Below, piece after piece: positions 63,926 to 64,000 of a stretch of DNA of 64,000 nt (positions within the stretch are counted from its first letter, which is position 1; the number at the start of each line of letters is the position of its first letter). Location of the stretch: NCBI GenBank assembly GCA_964036045.1, contig OZ038381.1, forward strand, positions 112,580,922 through 112,644,921, read 5' to 3'. Both the position numbers and the translations under genes were made by a program. The DNA comes from Eutreptiella sp. 'Long Island Sound 2002' (lineage: Eukaryota > Euglenozoa > Euglenophyceae > Eutreptiales > Eutreptiaceae). The notes under the pieces are model-generated. The model ran no database searches, was not told where the DNA came from, and worked only from the letters and a program-made list of their open reading frames with translations.

Positions 63926-64000
63926 TCAAAAGGGGGCCAGGCCCGGCCGCCGGGGGGCCCGGGGTTGGGTTGGAGGGGAGGGGGGCTCTGAGCAGTCGCG
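63926..64000. other. Window end, unassigned
   Basis: GC-rich sequence with GGGGTTGGGTTGG. It may belong to the LINE B 5' end or to flanking DNA; too short to judge. Confidence 0.3.

Overview
The window looks like nuclear DNA of a flagellated unicellular eukaryote, probably a microalga, with a large, repeat-swollen genome. The main evidence is one recognisable host gene: a partial axonemal dynein heavy chain on the minus strand. It has eight intact exons between 26381 and 5445, joined by seven GT-AG introns, one of them about 10.4 kb. The exons cover the end of the dynein tail and the linker domain. They resemble most closely the outer-arm gamma class (DNAH5/DNAH8 of animals, ODA2 of Chlamydomonas). 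Cilia or flagella are therefore expected. The species cannot be fixed from sequence alone. Every intron read is GT-AG, which argues mildly against a dinoflagellate, although the retroelement style would fit one.

Layout. Positions 1-5444 hold a decayed Cys/His plus Ser/Asn-rich coding fragment (703-1567, minus) and unassigned DNA. 5445-26381 is the dynein gene. Its introns carry a CAA/CAG array, a hAT-type MITE with a perfect 8-bp target duplication (7585-7882), a diverged tandem duplication (8389-9029), an inverted pair of tRNA-like sequences (12578-12740), a large inverted-arm structure (15.4-19.3 kb), a deletion derivative of a LINE (16457-17135), a 15-bp minisatellite (17.1-18.4 kb) and a 48-bp tandem repeat (20.2 kb). 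26.4-30 kb is unassigned and rich in G/C homopolymer runs.

From 30 kb to the end the window is a graveyard of nested mobile elements. A satellite-like repeat, here called R, occurs at 30.1-32.5, 36.8-37.05, 45.6-45.9, 47.6-49.15 and 50.85-52.7 kb. It has monomers of about 190 bp inside a unit of roughly 1.05 kb, plus a conserved TTCG-loop hairpin. A reverse-transcriptase pseudogene (32557-33971) and a hAT transposase pseudogene (34558-35645) follow the first R array. A plus-strand LINE (LINE A, 37051-45606) sits inside an R unit. Two copies of a 5'-truncated minus-strand LINE (LINE B) share the same 19-bp target duplication, because R plus LINE was duplicated in tandem with a period of about 3.27 kb. 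A longer, dead LINE B copy (52735-63925) is split by an apparently intact 5.7-kb tyrosine-recombinase (DIRS-like) retrotransposon, 54312-60044.

The most interesting item is that DIRS-like element. It carries, in order, a gag-like ORF, a tyrosine recombinase, a reverse transcriptase/RNase H, and an extra Arg-rich ORF. Gag and recombinase lie in one frame and are separated by a single TGA. All flanking elements are broken, while this element has no visible lesions in its main domains. It is therefore probably the youngest insertion here.
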